DNA of 64,000 nt from Acidovorax sp. SUPP3334 (GCF_030159055.1 NZ_BQXQ01000028.1:1-64000), one strand, 5' to 3'. Shown: positions 53,013-62,442, counted from the stretch's first letter. Numbers and translations are program-made. The notes: generated from the letters alone by a model not told the origin.

Positions 53013-54333
53013 CCCCGTGGCCGAGCGGCCGGCACCGCGCACGCGCGCAGCGGTGGCCGATTCCACGGGCCTCAAGAATCTGCAGCAGTTGATCCAGCTG
53101 CGATGGATCGCGGTGGTGGGCCAGCTCTTCACCATCGAGGTGGTGCATTACAGCCTGGGTATCATCCTGCCGCTGCAGCAGATGCTGATGGTGCTGGGCG
53201 CGCTGGTGGTCTTCAACACGGCGAGCCTGCTGCGCTGGCGCACCGGGCGCCGCGTGCGCAACGTGGAACTTTTCTTCGCCATGGTCGTGGACGTCGGCAT
53301 GCTGACGGCGCAGCTCTATCTGAGTGGCGGCACGACCAACCCGTTCGTGTTTCTCTACCTGTTGCAGGTCACCCTGGCTGCCGTGCTGTTGCGTGCCGGC
53401 TACACGTGGACGATCGTGGCAATGACCGTCGCCTGCCTGGGCGGGTTGGCGCTCTTCAGCCGGCCGCTCGCGCTGCCGCTGGACCACGACCGCGGCCTGT
53501 ACAGCCCCTACGTGCTGGGCATGCTCGTGTGCTTCGTGCTCAATGCGGTGCTGCTCGTGATTTTCATCACGCGCATCGGGCGCAACCTGCGACAGCGCGA
53601 CGCGCGGCTGGCCACCATGCGCCAGCGCGCCGCCGAAGAAGACCACATCGTGCGCACCGGACTGCTGGCCTCGGGCGCGGCCCATGAACTGGGCACGCCG
53701 CTGGCCACCATGGCCGTGATCCTGGGCGACTGGCGCCGCATGCCCGCGCTGGCACAAGATGCCGAACTCCAGGCCGAGATCGCCGAGATGCAGGCGCAGG
53801 TGCGACGGTGCAAGACCATCGTGAGCGGCATCCTGCTGTCGGCCGGAGAGACCCGCGGCGAGGAATCGATGCAGACCACCGTGTGCACCTTCCTCGACCA
53901 GTTGGCCGAGGAATGGCGCACCACCCGGCCCGTGGGCACCTTCGCCTACGACAACCAGTTCGGGCAGGACAGCCCCATGGTGTCGGATGTCACCCTGCAG
54001 CAGATGGTCTTCAACGTGTTGGACAATGCACGCGATGCGTCGCCGCATTGGGTGGGACTGGCGGCAGAGCGCCAGGCCGATGCCCTGCTGATCACCGTCA
54101 CCGATGCCGGCCCCGGCTTCGCCCCCGCCATGCTGGAACAGTTCGGCAAACCGTACCAGTCGAGCAAGGGCCGGCCGGGCGGAGGATTGGGGCTGTACCT
54201 GGCCACCAATGTGGCGCGCACGCTGGGCGGCACCATCACCGCGCGCAACCGCGCGGCAGGCGGCGCCGCCGTCACCATCACCCTTCCGCTCGCAGCCGTG
54301 GCGCTGCAGGAGACCCTGGACCATGGACGCTGA
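52996..54333 (+). CDS. regB: RegB/PrrB-type redox-sensing histidine kinase
   Basis: A 445-residue membrane kinase with six hydrophobic segments in the first 200 residues. It carries the RegB quinone-sensing motif LSGGTTNPFVFLYLLQVTLA (about residues 110-130, GGxxNPF), an H-box AHELGTPLATMAVILGDWRR (His near residue 231) and the redox Cys in QVRRCKTIVSGIL (near residue 270). The N, G1 and G2 ATP-binding boxes (NVLDNARDASPHW, DAGPGFAPAML, GGGLGLYLATNVARTLGG) follow. RegB-RegA pairs control respiration, carbon and nitrogen genes according to redox state. It overlaps the SURF1-like gene by 17 bases and regA by 11. Confidence 0.93.
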   Translation: MPLSTDPVAERPAPRTRAAVADSTGLKNLQQLIQLRWIAVVGQLFTIEVVHYSLGIILPLQQMLMVLGALVVFNTASLLRWRTGRRVRNVELFFAMVVDVGMLTAQLYLSGGTTNPFVFLYLLQVTLAAVLLRAGYTWTIVAMTVACLGGLALFSRPLALPLDHDRGLYSPYVLGMLVCFVLNAVLLVIFITRIGRNLRQRDARLATMRQRAAEEDHIVRTGLLASGAAHELGTPLATMAVILGDWRRMPALAQDAELQAEIAEMQAQVRRCKTIVSGILLSAGETRGEESMQTTVCTFLDQLAEEWRTTRPVGTFAYDNQFGQDSPMVSDVTLQQMVFNVLDNARDASPHWVGLAAERQADALLITVTDAGPGFAPAMLEQFGKPYQSSKGRPGGGLGLYLATNVARTLGGTITARNRAAGGAAVTITLPLAAVALQETLDHGR

Positions 54334-54859
54334 ACGCCTGCTGCTCATCGTGGAGGACGACGACGCCTTCGCGCGCACGCTGGCCCGCTCGTTCGAACGG
54401 CGGGGCTACCGCGTACTGCACGCCGCCAACCTGCCCGAGGTGGAAACCCTGCTGACCGAGCACATGCCCGGCTATGCCGTGGTGGACTTGAAGCTCAAGG
54501 GCGAGGCTTCCGGCCTGGCCTGCGTGCAAAAGCTGCATGCCGCGAGCGAGGACATGCTCATCGTCGTGCTGACGGGATTCGCCAGCATCGCCACCGCGGT
54601 CGAGGCCGTGAAGCTGGGCGCCTGCCACTACCTCGCCAAGCCCTCCAACACCGACGACATCGAAGCCGCCTTCGGCCTGACCGAAGGAAATATCGAAGTC
54701 GAGTTGACGAACCGCTCCAGCTCGATCAAGACGCTGGAATGGGAGCGCATTCACGAAGTGCTGGCCGAAACCGGCTTCAACATTTCAGAAACCGCCCGGC
54801 GCCTCGGCATGCACAGGCGCACCCTGGCGCGCAAGCTGGACAAGCGGCGCGTGAACTGA
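54323..54859 (+). CDS. regA: RegA/PrrA-type response regulator
   Basis: A 178-residue regulator with a receiver domain (LLLIVEDDDAFARTLARSFE; phospho-Asp in GYAVVDLKLKGEASGL near residue 58; VVLTGFASIATAVEAVKLGA; YLAKPSN), a linker, and a C-terminal Fis-type helix-turn-helix (ETGFNISETARRLGMHRRTL, then ARKLDKRRVN). The ATG at 54323 overlaps regB. The 141 bases up to the IS630 copy show no gene and no obvious terminator. Confidence 0.93.
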   Translation: MDAERLLLIVEDDDAFARTLARSFERRGYRVLHAANLPEVETLLTEHMPGYAVVDLKLKGEASGLACVQKLHAASEDMLIVVLTGFASIATAVEAVKLGACHYLAKPSNTDDIEAAFGLTEGNIEVELTNRSSSIKTLEWERIHEVLAETGFNISETARRLGMHRRTLARKLDKRRVN

Positions 54860-55000
54860 GCCCGGGCTTGCTGGACGTCTGCCGCATCGAGACGGCGTGA
54901 TCCTTCTGGCAAGAGAGATATTCGATTGTTGACAACGATGCCAATCGGAGCGCTGTCTGGATGATCGACATCGACATCGATTGGAAGCATTGGTAACCTA

Positions 55001-55808
55001 TTGATCCGGCATGAATTAACTTGAATCATGCGGCATACCGGACCGGTTCGTGTTCAAAGTAGCTCTTGATGCGTTCAGGCTTTCGCTGAACGCTGCGCAA
55101 ATGCCTCGCGGTGGCCTTGACCAACTGCAACTTCGTGCGCGCCGGGGCGAGCTTCGTGACGGCCTGCTTGAGGTCGGCGTTGGCCATCTCGTTCGGGTTG
55201 AGCTGCGGGCTGTAGCTGGGCATCTCGTCGCCCCAATGGATATCGGCGCCCTCGACCTTGGCGCACGCGGCGATCACAGGGTATTCCTCTTCAAGCCACT
55301 TTTTCACCGCCGCGGGCGACTGCTCGTAGGCCTTCTTCATGGGCTTTTGCGGCCTGAAGCCCCAGCGCGCCAAGTACAACCCCATCGTGCGCACCGGCAG
55401 CCGAACGCCAAAGCGCTGCTCGATGAGTTCGCCCACCGCCGCACGAGTCCACAGCGCGTACGACATCTTCAGCTGATCGGGCGTCTTGTCAGTGATCAGC
55501 TTGCGCACCGCCGCCTCCTGGGCCGCGTCCAGCCGTCGCCCTTCGCCCAGCTTGCGGCCACCGGGCGCGCCCTGCAGCGCACGGGCGCCGGTGGCTTCGT
55601 GGCGCTTGACGATGTCGAACACGCCGGTGCGGCTCAGGCCCGTCTGCGCCGCAATTTCGTCGTACGTGCGACCCGCATTGCGCAGGCGAATCACTTGCAC
55701 GCGTCTTTCATGCCGCGCTTCGCGCGACAGCGATCTCATGTCGGTTGCTTTCATCATCCATACATGATGGCGCATTCAAAAAATTCAAGATTATTATTGC
55801 CGGATCAA
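55001..55808 (-). mobile_element. 808-bp non-autonomous IS630 derivative, copy 2
   Basis: Same ends (TTGATCCGGCA...TGCCGGATCAA), the same 808-base length and the same internal deletion as copy 1 at 18013-18820. I count about five base differences (synonymous, non-coding and two that change residues: Ser to Arg near the start and Lys to Asn in the HTH). TA flanks are at 54999-55000 and 55809-55810. It stands directly against a 5'-truncated hydrolase gene on its right; the sequence on its left is not the missing part of that gene. Confidence 0.88.
55026..55775 (-). pseudogene. Internally deleted IS630 transposase, copy 2
   Basis: A 249-residue frame with the same junction, ADIHWGDE joined to MPSYSPQLNPNE, as copy 1. 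The second catalytic Asp is missing. The protein sequence differs from copy 1 at only two residues. Retention of an open frame over the whole element in both copies is consistent with recent spread. Confidence 0.85.
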
Positions 55809-55812
55809 TAAA

Positions 55813-56638
55813 GATGCCAAGGTGCCTGCGGTGGTGCTCAGCCACGGAAGCGGCGGTGTCGATAGCAATCTCTATGACGTGTGGGCAAAGGAGTTGAATG
55901 CCACAGGCTATGCGGTGCTGATCACCGACAGCTACAAACCCCGGGGCGTGGTGGAGACCAATTCCAACCAAGAACTGGTGCCGTACCCCGCCCATGTGGC
56001 AGACACGATGAACGCGCTGCGTATGCTGGTGACCCATCCACAAATTGATGCAGCCCGCATCTTCAACATCGGCTTCTCTCGGGGCGGCAGCGTGGCGTTC
56101 GACACCGCTTGGCCCACATGGTCAGACCCGGTCAATACCAGCACGGTGAAGTTCGCAGGGCATGTAGCGTTCTACCCCGGCAACTGCAATATCCGATACC
56201 GCTCTGATGACCGCGAGAAGGCGACAGCGCCCATCTTGCTAGTACTGGCCGACCGAGAGCTGGAAGAAGCCCAGAACGTGGCGGTGTGCAGCCGCTGGCA
56301 CGACGAGTTGATCGCTAAGGGCAACAACATTCGCTACACGGAGTTCAAGGACGCGCGCCATGCCTTCGACACGTTGAACTTCACCTACCGGGTCAATCCG
56401 CGTACCACCTGCCAAGAACTGTGACATGGAGTTGTACATGGCCATCAAGGCCGGCAGCGGCCTGGGCAACAACGTCTACGACTTCAGGAAGAAGCGGCCC
56501 ATGGCGACCGGACCGGAGTTCGCGGCGGCGGTCAACGAGTGCCAGGCCATGGTGTCTGGATCGCGCGGCGGTGGCGACGCAAAAGCCATCCAAGCAGAAG
56601 CCTTGAAAGACACCCTGAATTTCATTAAAGGACTCTGA
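55813..56638 (+). pseudogene. Dienelactone-hydrolase-family gene, 5'-truncated and frameshifted
   Basis: The frame starts abruptly at the right end of the IS copy (DAKVPAVVLSHGSGGVDSNL) with the oxyanion HGSGG and the nucleophile motif IFNIGFSRGGSVAFD. It continues to RVNPRTTCQEL and ends in TGA at about 56424. The next frame (+1) continues the family at once: DMELYMAIKAGSGLGNNVYD, FRKKRPMATGPEFAAAVNEC, ending at 56638. One extra base near 56420 explains the shift. The signal peptide and first about 50 residues are gone. The upstream bases do not join in frame across the IS target. Confidence 0.82.
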
Positions 56639-56803
56639 TGCGAGATGCTGAGCTTCTTGGCTCGTTGGCAATGACTGAGCAGTGACAGTGCCAGTTGTCC
56701 AACAAAATACAACTGCATCCAGCCAAAATCTGGCAACGATCTTCTGGCAAGAAAAAAGCACCTAGGCATTTCTGCGCTAAGTGCTTGATTCATAACCAAA
56801 TTT

Positions 56804-56879
56804 TGGTGGGACGTGCGGGGGTCGAACCCACGACAAACGGATTAAAAGTCCGCTGCTCTACCAACTGAGCTAACGTCCC
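56804..56879 (-). tRNA. tRNA-Lys (anticodon UUU)
   Basis: A 76-base cloverleaf including the encoded CCA end. The acceptor arms are GGGACGU and ACGUCCC, the D-loop contains AGCUCAGUUGGUAGAGC, the anticodon loop is CUUUUAA with anticodon UUU, and the T-arm is GUGGGUUCGACCCCCGC. It stands 45 bases before the end of tcdA on the same strand, with a spacer that shows no further tRNA. Confidence 0.97.
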
Positions 56880-56923
56880 ATCATCTGCCACACCAGCCGT
56901 AGCTGCTGCAGCAAAGTCTTAAA

Positions 56924-57766
56924 TTATAGCTTCTTTTCCCAGCGATTCCGGTCTGCTGAATCGGCTGCCAAAGCATCGAGTATCCAGCCCGCTGCGCATT
57001 GTCCAAAGGTCGCAGTGACCGCCACCACGGAGCCATAGCCATGGCAGTTGAGCGACCCGTCGCCATCACCGGTGATGTCGCAAGAACTGTGCGGAGGAGC
57101 GACCGCCTCGCGACTGAATACACATTGGACACCTATGCGGCGACCTTCCTTGGGAGCGCCGTATTGCCTTCGTAGCCTGTATCGCACCTGGGCCAAAAGT
57201 GGGTCATGCGTGGTGTTAGAGAGATCGTCGATATCTACCTTGTGCGCAAGCCGTTTACCGCCAGCCGCTCCAACCGTAACGAGCAAGTGTCGTCCGCGAA
57301 CGGCCCAATTGGCGATGACGGCCTTCGTCTTCACCTGATCACAGGCATCTACGACGGCGTCGATACCGCTAGGCAACAGACCAGGCCAATTGTCCGCATC
57401 GGCAAACTCTTCGATGCAGGTCACACGGCATTGAGGATTGATGAGCGCAATGCGGTCCCGCATGGCGTCGACCTTGGCTTGACCTACGGTGCTGGACAAC
57501 GCATGAATCTGGCGATTGATATTGGACTCTGCCACGTTGTCCAGATCGACCAGCGTCAGGCGTCCAACACCACTGCGCGCAAGCGCTTCTGCGGTCCACG
57601 AACCCACCCCGCCGATACCGATCACCGCGACATGCGCGGAGCGAATCCGGTGTGCGCCCTCCACCCCATAAAGCCGGTCCAGCCCGCCGAACCGGCGCTG
57701 CAGATCGGCTGCTTCGGTGGCCTCTTCGGTTGGAAGGCGCGTCACATGGGCTTCAAGAGACTCCAC
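56924..57766 (-). CDS. tcdA: tRNA threonylcarbamoyladenosine dehydratase TcdA
   Basis: A 280-residue E1-like enzyme that converts t6A37 to its cyclic form in tRNAs. It has the nucleotide-binding motif HVAVIGIGGVGSWTAEALAR (about residues 45-64), LVDLDNVAESNINRQIHAL, the SxxGQAK and INPQC segments, VVDACDQVKTKAVIANW and VTVGAAGGK. These distinguish the CsdL/TcdA branch from MoeB and ThiF, as does the absence of the Cys4 zinc site. It follows cpoB after 10 bases; its product acts on tRNAs such as tRNA-Lys, encoded next door. Confidence 0.92.
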   Translation of the reverse strand: MESLEAHVTRLPTEEATEAADLQRRFGGLDRLYGVEGAHRIRSAHVAVIGIGGVGSWTAEALARSGVGRLTLVDLDNVAESNINRQIHALSSTVGQAKVDAMRDRIALINPQCRVTCIEEFADADNWPGLLPSGIDAVVDACDQVKTKAVIANWAVRGRHLLVTVGAAGGKRLAHKVDIDDLSNTTHDPLLAQVRYRLRRQYGAPKEGRRIGVQCVFSREAVAPPHSSCDITGDGDGSLNCHGYGSVVAVTATFGQCAAGWILDALAADSADRNRWEKKL

Positions 57767-57776
57767 AAAGTACCCA

Positions 57777-58571
57777 TCACTTCAAGCGTGAAAGGCGTTC
57801 TTTGGCTGCGCCTGCCGCTTCGGACTGTGGATAGACCCGAATCAAATCCTCCAAGGTCTTGCGTGCTGCGCGGGTGTCTTTCAATTCGATCTGGCAATTG
57901 GCGATCGACAACGCAGCCTCAGGCGCACGCGCATGGTCCGGTGCTGCCGCCAGCAAAGCCTTGAAATTGTTGATCGCCTCTTTGTAGTCGCGCGTGGCGT
58001 ACTGCGCATTGCCCAGCCAAAACCTGGCAGAGGGTACGTATCCGCTGCGTGGGTACTGCTTCAAGAAATTGCCGAATGCCGTCACCGCATCGGGGAATTT
58101 TCCAGTGCGAAAAACGGCGAGTGCGGCGTCGAAATCACGCTTCTCGGCGGGATCGGCCTGAAACTCCTGGCCGTCCATGGCAACCTTGGCAGGTTCGAAC
58201 TGTCGCAGCCGCTCATCCACGCCCTGGGCGATGTCTTTTTGGCGGCGTTGAAGCTCAGACACGTCGCGCAGCAATTGCTCGTTCTGCCCCCGCAAGTTAG
58301 CTTGCTCGGCTCGCAGGGTTTCGATCTGGGTTTGCAGATCAAGCAAACTGCGCCGCATCTGAGAAGTTTCATCGCCGGACCGACGCAGATCATCGCCAGC
58401 GCGCTGATTGGCCTGCTGCAGCGTGTCTACGCGCTGGCGCAGTTCCAGAATGGCGCGGCGCGCTTCCTCATCCTCGAACAGCGCCGCATGACCAGCCGTG
58501 GCAAACGCCGCCGACATCGCCACGGCCAGCACTGCCAAGGCCTTGCGGGGAAACAGCATCTGCGCGCTCAT
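57777..58571 (-). CDS. cpoB: Cell division coordinator CpoB (YbgF)
   Basis: A 264-residue periplasmic protein with a signal peptide (about residues 1-28, ending ATAGHA). A coiled-coil trimerisation region follows (RRAILELRQRVDTLQQANQR, about 35-105), then tetratricopeptide repeats at the C-terminus (FDAALAVFRTGKFPDAVTAF, SARFWLGNAQYATRDYKEAI). It links peptidoglycan synthesis with Tol-Pal constriction. The ATG at 58571 overlaps the pal stop codon; another ATG five codons later is possible. Confidence 0.93.
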   Translation of the reverse strand: MSAQMLFPRKALAVLAVAMSAAFATAGHAALFEDEEARRAILELRQRVDTLQQANQRAGDDLRRSGDETSQMRRSLLDLQTQIETLRAEQANLRGQNEQLLRDVSELQRRQKDIAQGVDERLRQFEPAKVAMDGQEFQADPAEKRDFDAALAVFRTGKFPDAVTAFGNFLKQYPRSGYVPSARFWLGNAQYATRDYKEAINNFKALLAAAPDHARAPEAALSIANCQIELKDTRAARKTLEDLIRVYPQSEAAGAAKERLSRLK

Positions 58572-59122
58572 CAACGGTAAGACAGCTCAACGCGGCGGTT
58601 TTGGGCGTACACGTCTTCCGTGCTGCCTTGTGCCGCAGGCTTTTCCTTGCCGAAGCTAACTGCTTCCATTTGCGCTTCCGATACGCCAAGCAGCGCGAGC
58701 GAACGGCGAACGGCTTCAGCACGCTTTTGGCCCAGCGCCAAGTTGTACTCGCGACCGCCGCGCTCGTCGGTGTGGCCTTCGATCATCACCTTGCGGGTTT
58801 GGCCAGCCTTGATGAAACGGGCGTGCTGCTCGATCAGCGACTGAAATTCTGGCTTGACGGCGTAGCTGTCGTAGTCGAAGTAAACGATGCGGCTCACGCC
58901 CACAGGGCCGGCGCCGTCTCGGGCCGATTGGCTCAGGTCCACAGGCGCCACACCGCTTTGCGAAGCGCCATTGGGGTTGGCGCCGCCATTACCAGGCATG
59001 GTGGACGTTGCGCCCTTGTCTTCGACAGGCGCATCTTCCAGCTTCACGCCGGAGCTGCAACCGGCCACGATAGCAGCGGCGATGACGATGGCGGAAATGC
59101 GTTTGAAGGGAAAGCGGTTCAT
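58571..59122 (-). CDS. pal: Peptidoglycan-associated lipoprotein Pal
   Basis: A 183-residue outer-membrane lipoprotein with a signal peptide and lipobox IVAGC (near residue 21), a polar linker, and an OmpA-like peptidoglycan-binding domain (VYFDYDSYAVKPEFQSLIEQ, MIEGHTDERGGREYNLALGQ, KRAEAVRRSL). The ATG at 59122 follows GAGGAG; a longer start would add five residues. It lies 48 bases after tolB. Confidence 0.96.
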   Translation of the reverse strand: MNRFPFKRISAIVIAAAIVAGCSSGVKLEDAPVEDKGATSTMPGNGGANPNGASQSGVAPVDLSQSARDGAGPVGVSRIVYFDYDSYAVKPEFQSLIEQHARFIKAGQTRKVMIEGHTDERGGREYNLALGQKRAEAVRRSLALLGVSEAQMEAVSFGKEKPAAQGSTEDVYAQNRRVELSYR

Positions 59123-59170
59123 GGAAATACTCCTCAAGTCCAGATAATCAAAAGTCGAAATGTTGACGGT

Positions 59171-60490
59171 TCACTGTTTTTGGAACGGGCCCCAGTCAGG
59201 CTCGCGGATGTCTCCACCCTGCCCCGCCAGACGTGCCTTGATCTTTCCGTCCAGCGTGGTGGTCATCAGCGCTTCGCGGCCTTGCTGCTGCGTGGCATAA
59301 ACGATCAACCGGCTGTTGGGAGCAAAGCTGGGATTCTCATCCGCTGTGGTGTCCGTGACCGCGGTGGCCATACCCGTTGCCAAATCCATGACGTGCAGCT
59401 TGAACGCGCCGCCAATGCGCGACACGTAAGCCAACCATTTGCCGTCTGGACTGATGCTGGGCGAAATATTGTAGGAGCCAGTGAATGTCACACGCTCGGC
59501 ATTTCCGCCAGAGGTGCCGACCTTGTAGATCTGGGGCGCACCGCCACGATCGCTCACGAAGTAGATGCTTCGGCCATCGCTGGAGAACATGGGCTCGGTG
59601 TCGATGCCGGTGCTCTGCATGAGTCGACGGGGTTCACCGCCATTGGCATCAATGGTGTACAGCTGCGAGCCACCGTCACGGCTGAGCGTGACGGCCAGGG
59701 TTCGGCCATCAGGAGACCATGCCGGAGCACTGTTGGAGCCCCTGAAATTCGCAATCAGCCGGCGGCGGCCTGAGGCCACGTCGTGCACATAAACCACTGG
59801 CTTGCGCGATTCGAACGACACATAGGCCAACTGACCACCGCTGGGCGACCACGCTGGTGAAATGATCGGCTCAGGGCTGGACAGCGCGGACTGCGCGTTC
59901 TCGCCATCTGCATCGGCTACCCACAGGCTGTAGCGCGTTCCGGATTTGGTGACGTACGCAATGCGGGTGGAAAACACGCCGCGTTGCCCCGTGAGCTTTT
60001 CATAGATGAAATCCGCAATGCGGTGGGCCACCAGGCGCAGGTCACCCTGAGTGACCACAAAGCTCTGGCCTCCGAGGTCTTGCCCACGCACCACATCCCA
60101 TAGGCGAAACCGGATGTCGAAACGGCCATCAGGCAAGCGGGTGATGCTGCCAGTGGTGAGCGATTCCGCGCCTTTTTGCTTCCACAGTGCGACATCCGGA
60201 CGAGATGTTTCATCCAGCGCAGGGCCGGATGCGTCTACCGCACGAAACTGCCCGCTGCGTTCGAGATCGGCCTGAATGATGGCCGATATCTTTTGAGGCG
60301 ATTGGGCTTCGCCGCGAAAGGGCGCAATCGCGAAGGGAAGCTGGGTCAATCCAACGCCTGTGATCTCGACCCTGAACTGGGCCAGCGCAGGCAGCGCGGA
60401 GGAGGAAACGAGCGCGGCAACAGCGTGCCGGCGAGAGAGTTGCGGCAAAGCCGCAGCGAGAATGGAGGATGGATTTCGGTCAATAGTCAT
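59171..60490 (-). CDS. tolB: Tol-Pal beta-propeller protein TolB
   Basis: A 439-residue periplasmic protein: signal region, an N-terminal domain (FRVEITGVGLTQLPFAIAPF, about 40-160), then a six-bladed WD40/PD40-type propeller with repeats such as SPAWSPSGGQLAYVSFESRK, APAWSPDGRTLAVTLSRDGG, EPMFSSDGRSIYFVSDRGG and SISPDGKWLAYVSR. TolB binds Pal and lets TolA tune the connection. The ATG at 60490 was chosen over a longer frame for its signal peptide. It is transcribed with pal and cpoB, away from msbA. Confidence 0.96.
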   Translation of the reverse strand: MTIDRNPSSILAAALPQLSRRHAVAALVSSSALPALAQFRVEITGVGLTQLPFAIAPFRGEAQSPQKISAIIQADLERSGQFRAVDASGPALDETSRPDVALWKQKGAESLTTGSITRLPDGRFDIRFRLWDVVRGQDLGGQSFVVTQGDLRLVAHRIADFIYEKLTGQRGVFSTRIAYVTKSGTRYSLWVADADGENAQSALSSPEPIISPAWSPSGGQLAYVSFESRKPVVYVHDVASGRRRLIANFRGSNSAPAWSPDGRTLAVTLSRDGGSQLYTIDANGGEPRRLMQSTGIDTEPMFSSDGRSIYFVSDRGGAPQIYKVGTSGGNAERVTFTGSYNISPSISPDGKWLAYVSRIGGAFKLHVMDLATGMATAVTDTTADENPSFAPNSRLIVYATQQQGREALMTTTLDGKIKARLAGQGGDIREPDWGPFQKQ

Positions 60491-60611
60491 TGGCAGCCAT
60501 CGGATACCGAGCAAATGCCGGTGGACAGACCGTGGATGTTACACACTGGTGGGAGACCCCTGTGACAAATTGTGCAAGTTTGGATGCGGTCCTACGTAGA
60601 ATCCGCGCCTC

Positions 60612-62393
60612 ATGCAAGCCCAAGACCCACGCCCCCTGCCGGACTCCGAGCACCCCCCTTCTCTCACCCTGGCCGCCAGGCTACGGCGACTTTCGGCGTA
60701 CTTCGGCAACCAGCGATCTGCCTGGACGCTCGCTGTGCTGGCGACGCTTGTCGGGGCCGTTACTGAACCGCTCATTCCCGCACTGCTCAAGCCGTTGCTC
60801 GACCAAGGTTTTACCGAGCGCTCTCTGAAATTGTGGATGGTCCCGCTGGCGATAATGGGCGTGTTTTTGGTCCGGGGGCTGGCGCAATTCGTGGGCCAAT
60901 ATGCTTTGGCGCGCATTGCCAACGAAGGCATGATGAAACTGCGCGAAGCGCTCTTCGATCGCCTGCTTGCCGCCGAGATGGCCCTTTTCACGCGGCAATC
61001 GGCCAGCACCTTATCCAACACGGTCGTGTATGAGGTCCAGACCGGCGCAACGCTGCTGGTGCAGGCGTTGATGGGACTGTCCCGCGATGGGTTCACGCTG
61101 GTGGCGCTGCTGGGCTATCTGCTCTACCTCAACTGGCAATTGACGCTCATCGTCGCTGTCGTCGTACCGGGGGTTGCATGGATCATGAAGACGCTATCGC
61201 GGCGTCTTTACCACATCACCAAAAGCAGCCAGGAGGCGACCGACCAGTTGGCGTATGTGGTGGAAGAGAACGTGCTGGCGCACCGCATGGTCCGGCTGCA
61301 TGGAGCACAACCAAGCCAGTCACAGCGTTTCGGCGTGCTGAGCCAACGCCTTCGCCGTCTGGCCATCAAGGCGACGATCGCATCGGCCGCGATGACCCCG
61401 TTGACTCAGTTGCTGGCAGCTGCTGCACTCTCAGGCGTGATCTGCGTAGCGCTTTGGCAAAGCCACGCCAGCGGTGATCGTGACGTGACGGTGGGGGGCT
61501 TCGCTGCGTTTATCACGGCCATGCTCATGCTGATTGCACCGATCCGCCGCTTGGCCGATGTGGCAAACCCAGTGACCCGAGGCGTTGCCGCGCTCGAGCG
61601 AGGACTGGCATTGCTGGGCGATACGCGGCCAGAAGGCGGAGGCAGCCACGCGCCAGAACGCACCATCGGGGCAATTACCCTGGAGGACGTCACAGTGGCG
61701 TTCGGTGACGAACGAGCGGTCGCGCTGGACCGCGTGAACTTGACTGTGCATCCTGGCGAAACCGTAGCGCTGGTAGGTCCATCCGGTGCGGGAAAAACCA
61801 CCTTGGTGAATCTGCTGCCTCGCTTTTTGACACCGAGCGCAGGCCAGGTGCTGCTGGATGGGCGGCCCGTGTCGCAATGGAATCTGCAGGTCTTGCGTTC
61901 GCAATTTGCCATGGTCAGCCAGGATGTGGTGATGTTCAACGACACGATTGCGGCCAACGTCGCCCTAGGCGGCAATGTAGATGAGCAGCGGGTACAAAAT
62001 TGCCTGGCTGCGGCCAATCTTGCGGAGCATGTCGCCGCCCTGCCCTCAGGCATGCACACAGTGGTCGGACACAACGCCACGCAGCTTTCCGGGGGCCAAC
62101 GCCAGCGCCTGGCCATCGCACGGGCCCTCTACAAGGATGCACCCATTCTCATCCTGGACGAAGCCACTTCTGCGCTGGACACTGAGTCAGAACGGTTGGT
62201 GCAGGACGCGCTGCAGCGCTTGATGCAAGGACGTACCACGCTCGTGATAGCCCACCGGCTCTCCACCATCGAGCATGCCGATCGCGTGGTGGTCATGGAA
62301 CGCGGCCGAATTGCCGAGCAAGGCACGCACGCAGAACTGATGGCCCGAGGTGGCCTATACGCCCGCCTTCAAACACGCCCTGCAGGACACTGA
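60612..62393 (+). CDS. msbA: Lipid A/lipopolysaccharide flippase MsbA
   Basis: A 593-residue ABC exporter with a six-helix membrane domain (about residues 30-310, for example SAWTLAVLATLVGAVTEPLI and GFTLVALLGYLLYLNWQLTL) and an ATPase domain. The ATPase has Walker A GPSGAGKTTL (about 392-401), the signature LSGGQRQRLAIARAL (about 494-508) and Walker B ILILDEATSALD. The family moves lipid A across the inner membrane. It is divergent from tolB and has no partner gene on its strand in this window. Confidence 0.93.
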   Translation: MQAQDPRPLPDSEHPPSLTLAARLRRLSAYFGNQRSAWTLAVLATLVGAVTEPLIPALLKPLLDQGFTERSLKLWMVPLAIMGVFLVRGLAQFVGQYALARIANEGMMKLREALFDRLLAAEMALFTRQSASTLSNTVVYEVQTGATLLVQALMGLSRDGFTLVALLGYLLYLNWQLTLIVAVVVPGVAWIMKTLSRRLYHITKSSQEATDQLAYVVEENVLAHRMVRLHGAQPSQSQRFGVLSQRLRRLAIKATIASAAMTPLTQLLAAAALSGVICVALWQSHASGDRDVTVGGFAAFITAMLMLIAPIRRLADVANPVTRGVAALERGLALLGDTRPEGGGSHAPERTIGAITLEDVTVAFGDERAVALDRVNLTVHPGETVALVGPSGAGKTTLVNLLPRFLTPSAGQVLLDGRPVSQWNLQVLRSQFAMVSQDVVMFNDTIAANVALGGNVDEQRVQNCLAAANLAEHVAALPSGMHTVVGHNATQLSGGQRQRLAIARALYKDAPILILDEATSALDTESERLVQDALQRLMQGRTTLVIAHRLSTIEHADRVVVMERGRIAEQGTHAELMARGGLYARLQTRPAGH

Positions 62394-62442
62394 GCCAGCA
62401 AACCCAGATGGGTCTCCAGAAGGTCCGAGGCAGTTCCGCTCA

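Noticed and set aside
56400-56440. Programmed frameshift in the hydrolase gene
   Set aside because: No slippery heptamer is evident and the gene is already truncated at its 5' end, so ordinary decay is the simpler explanation.
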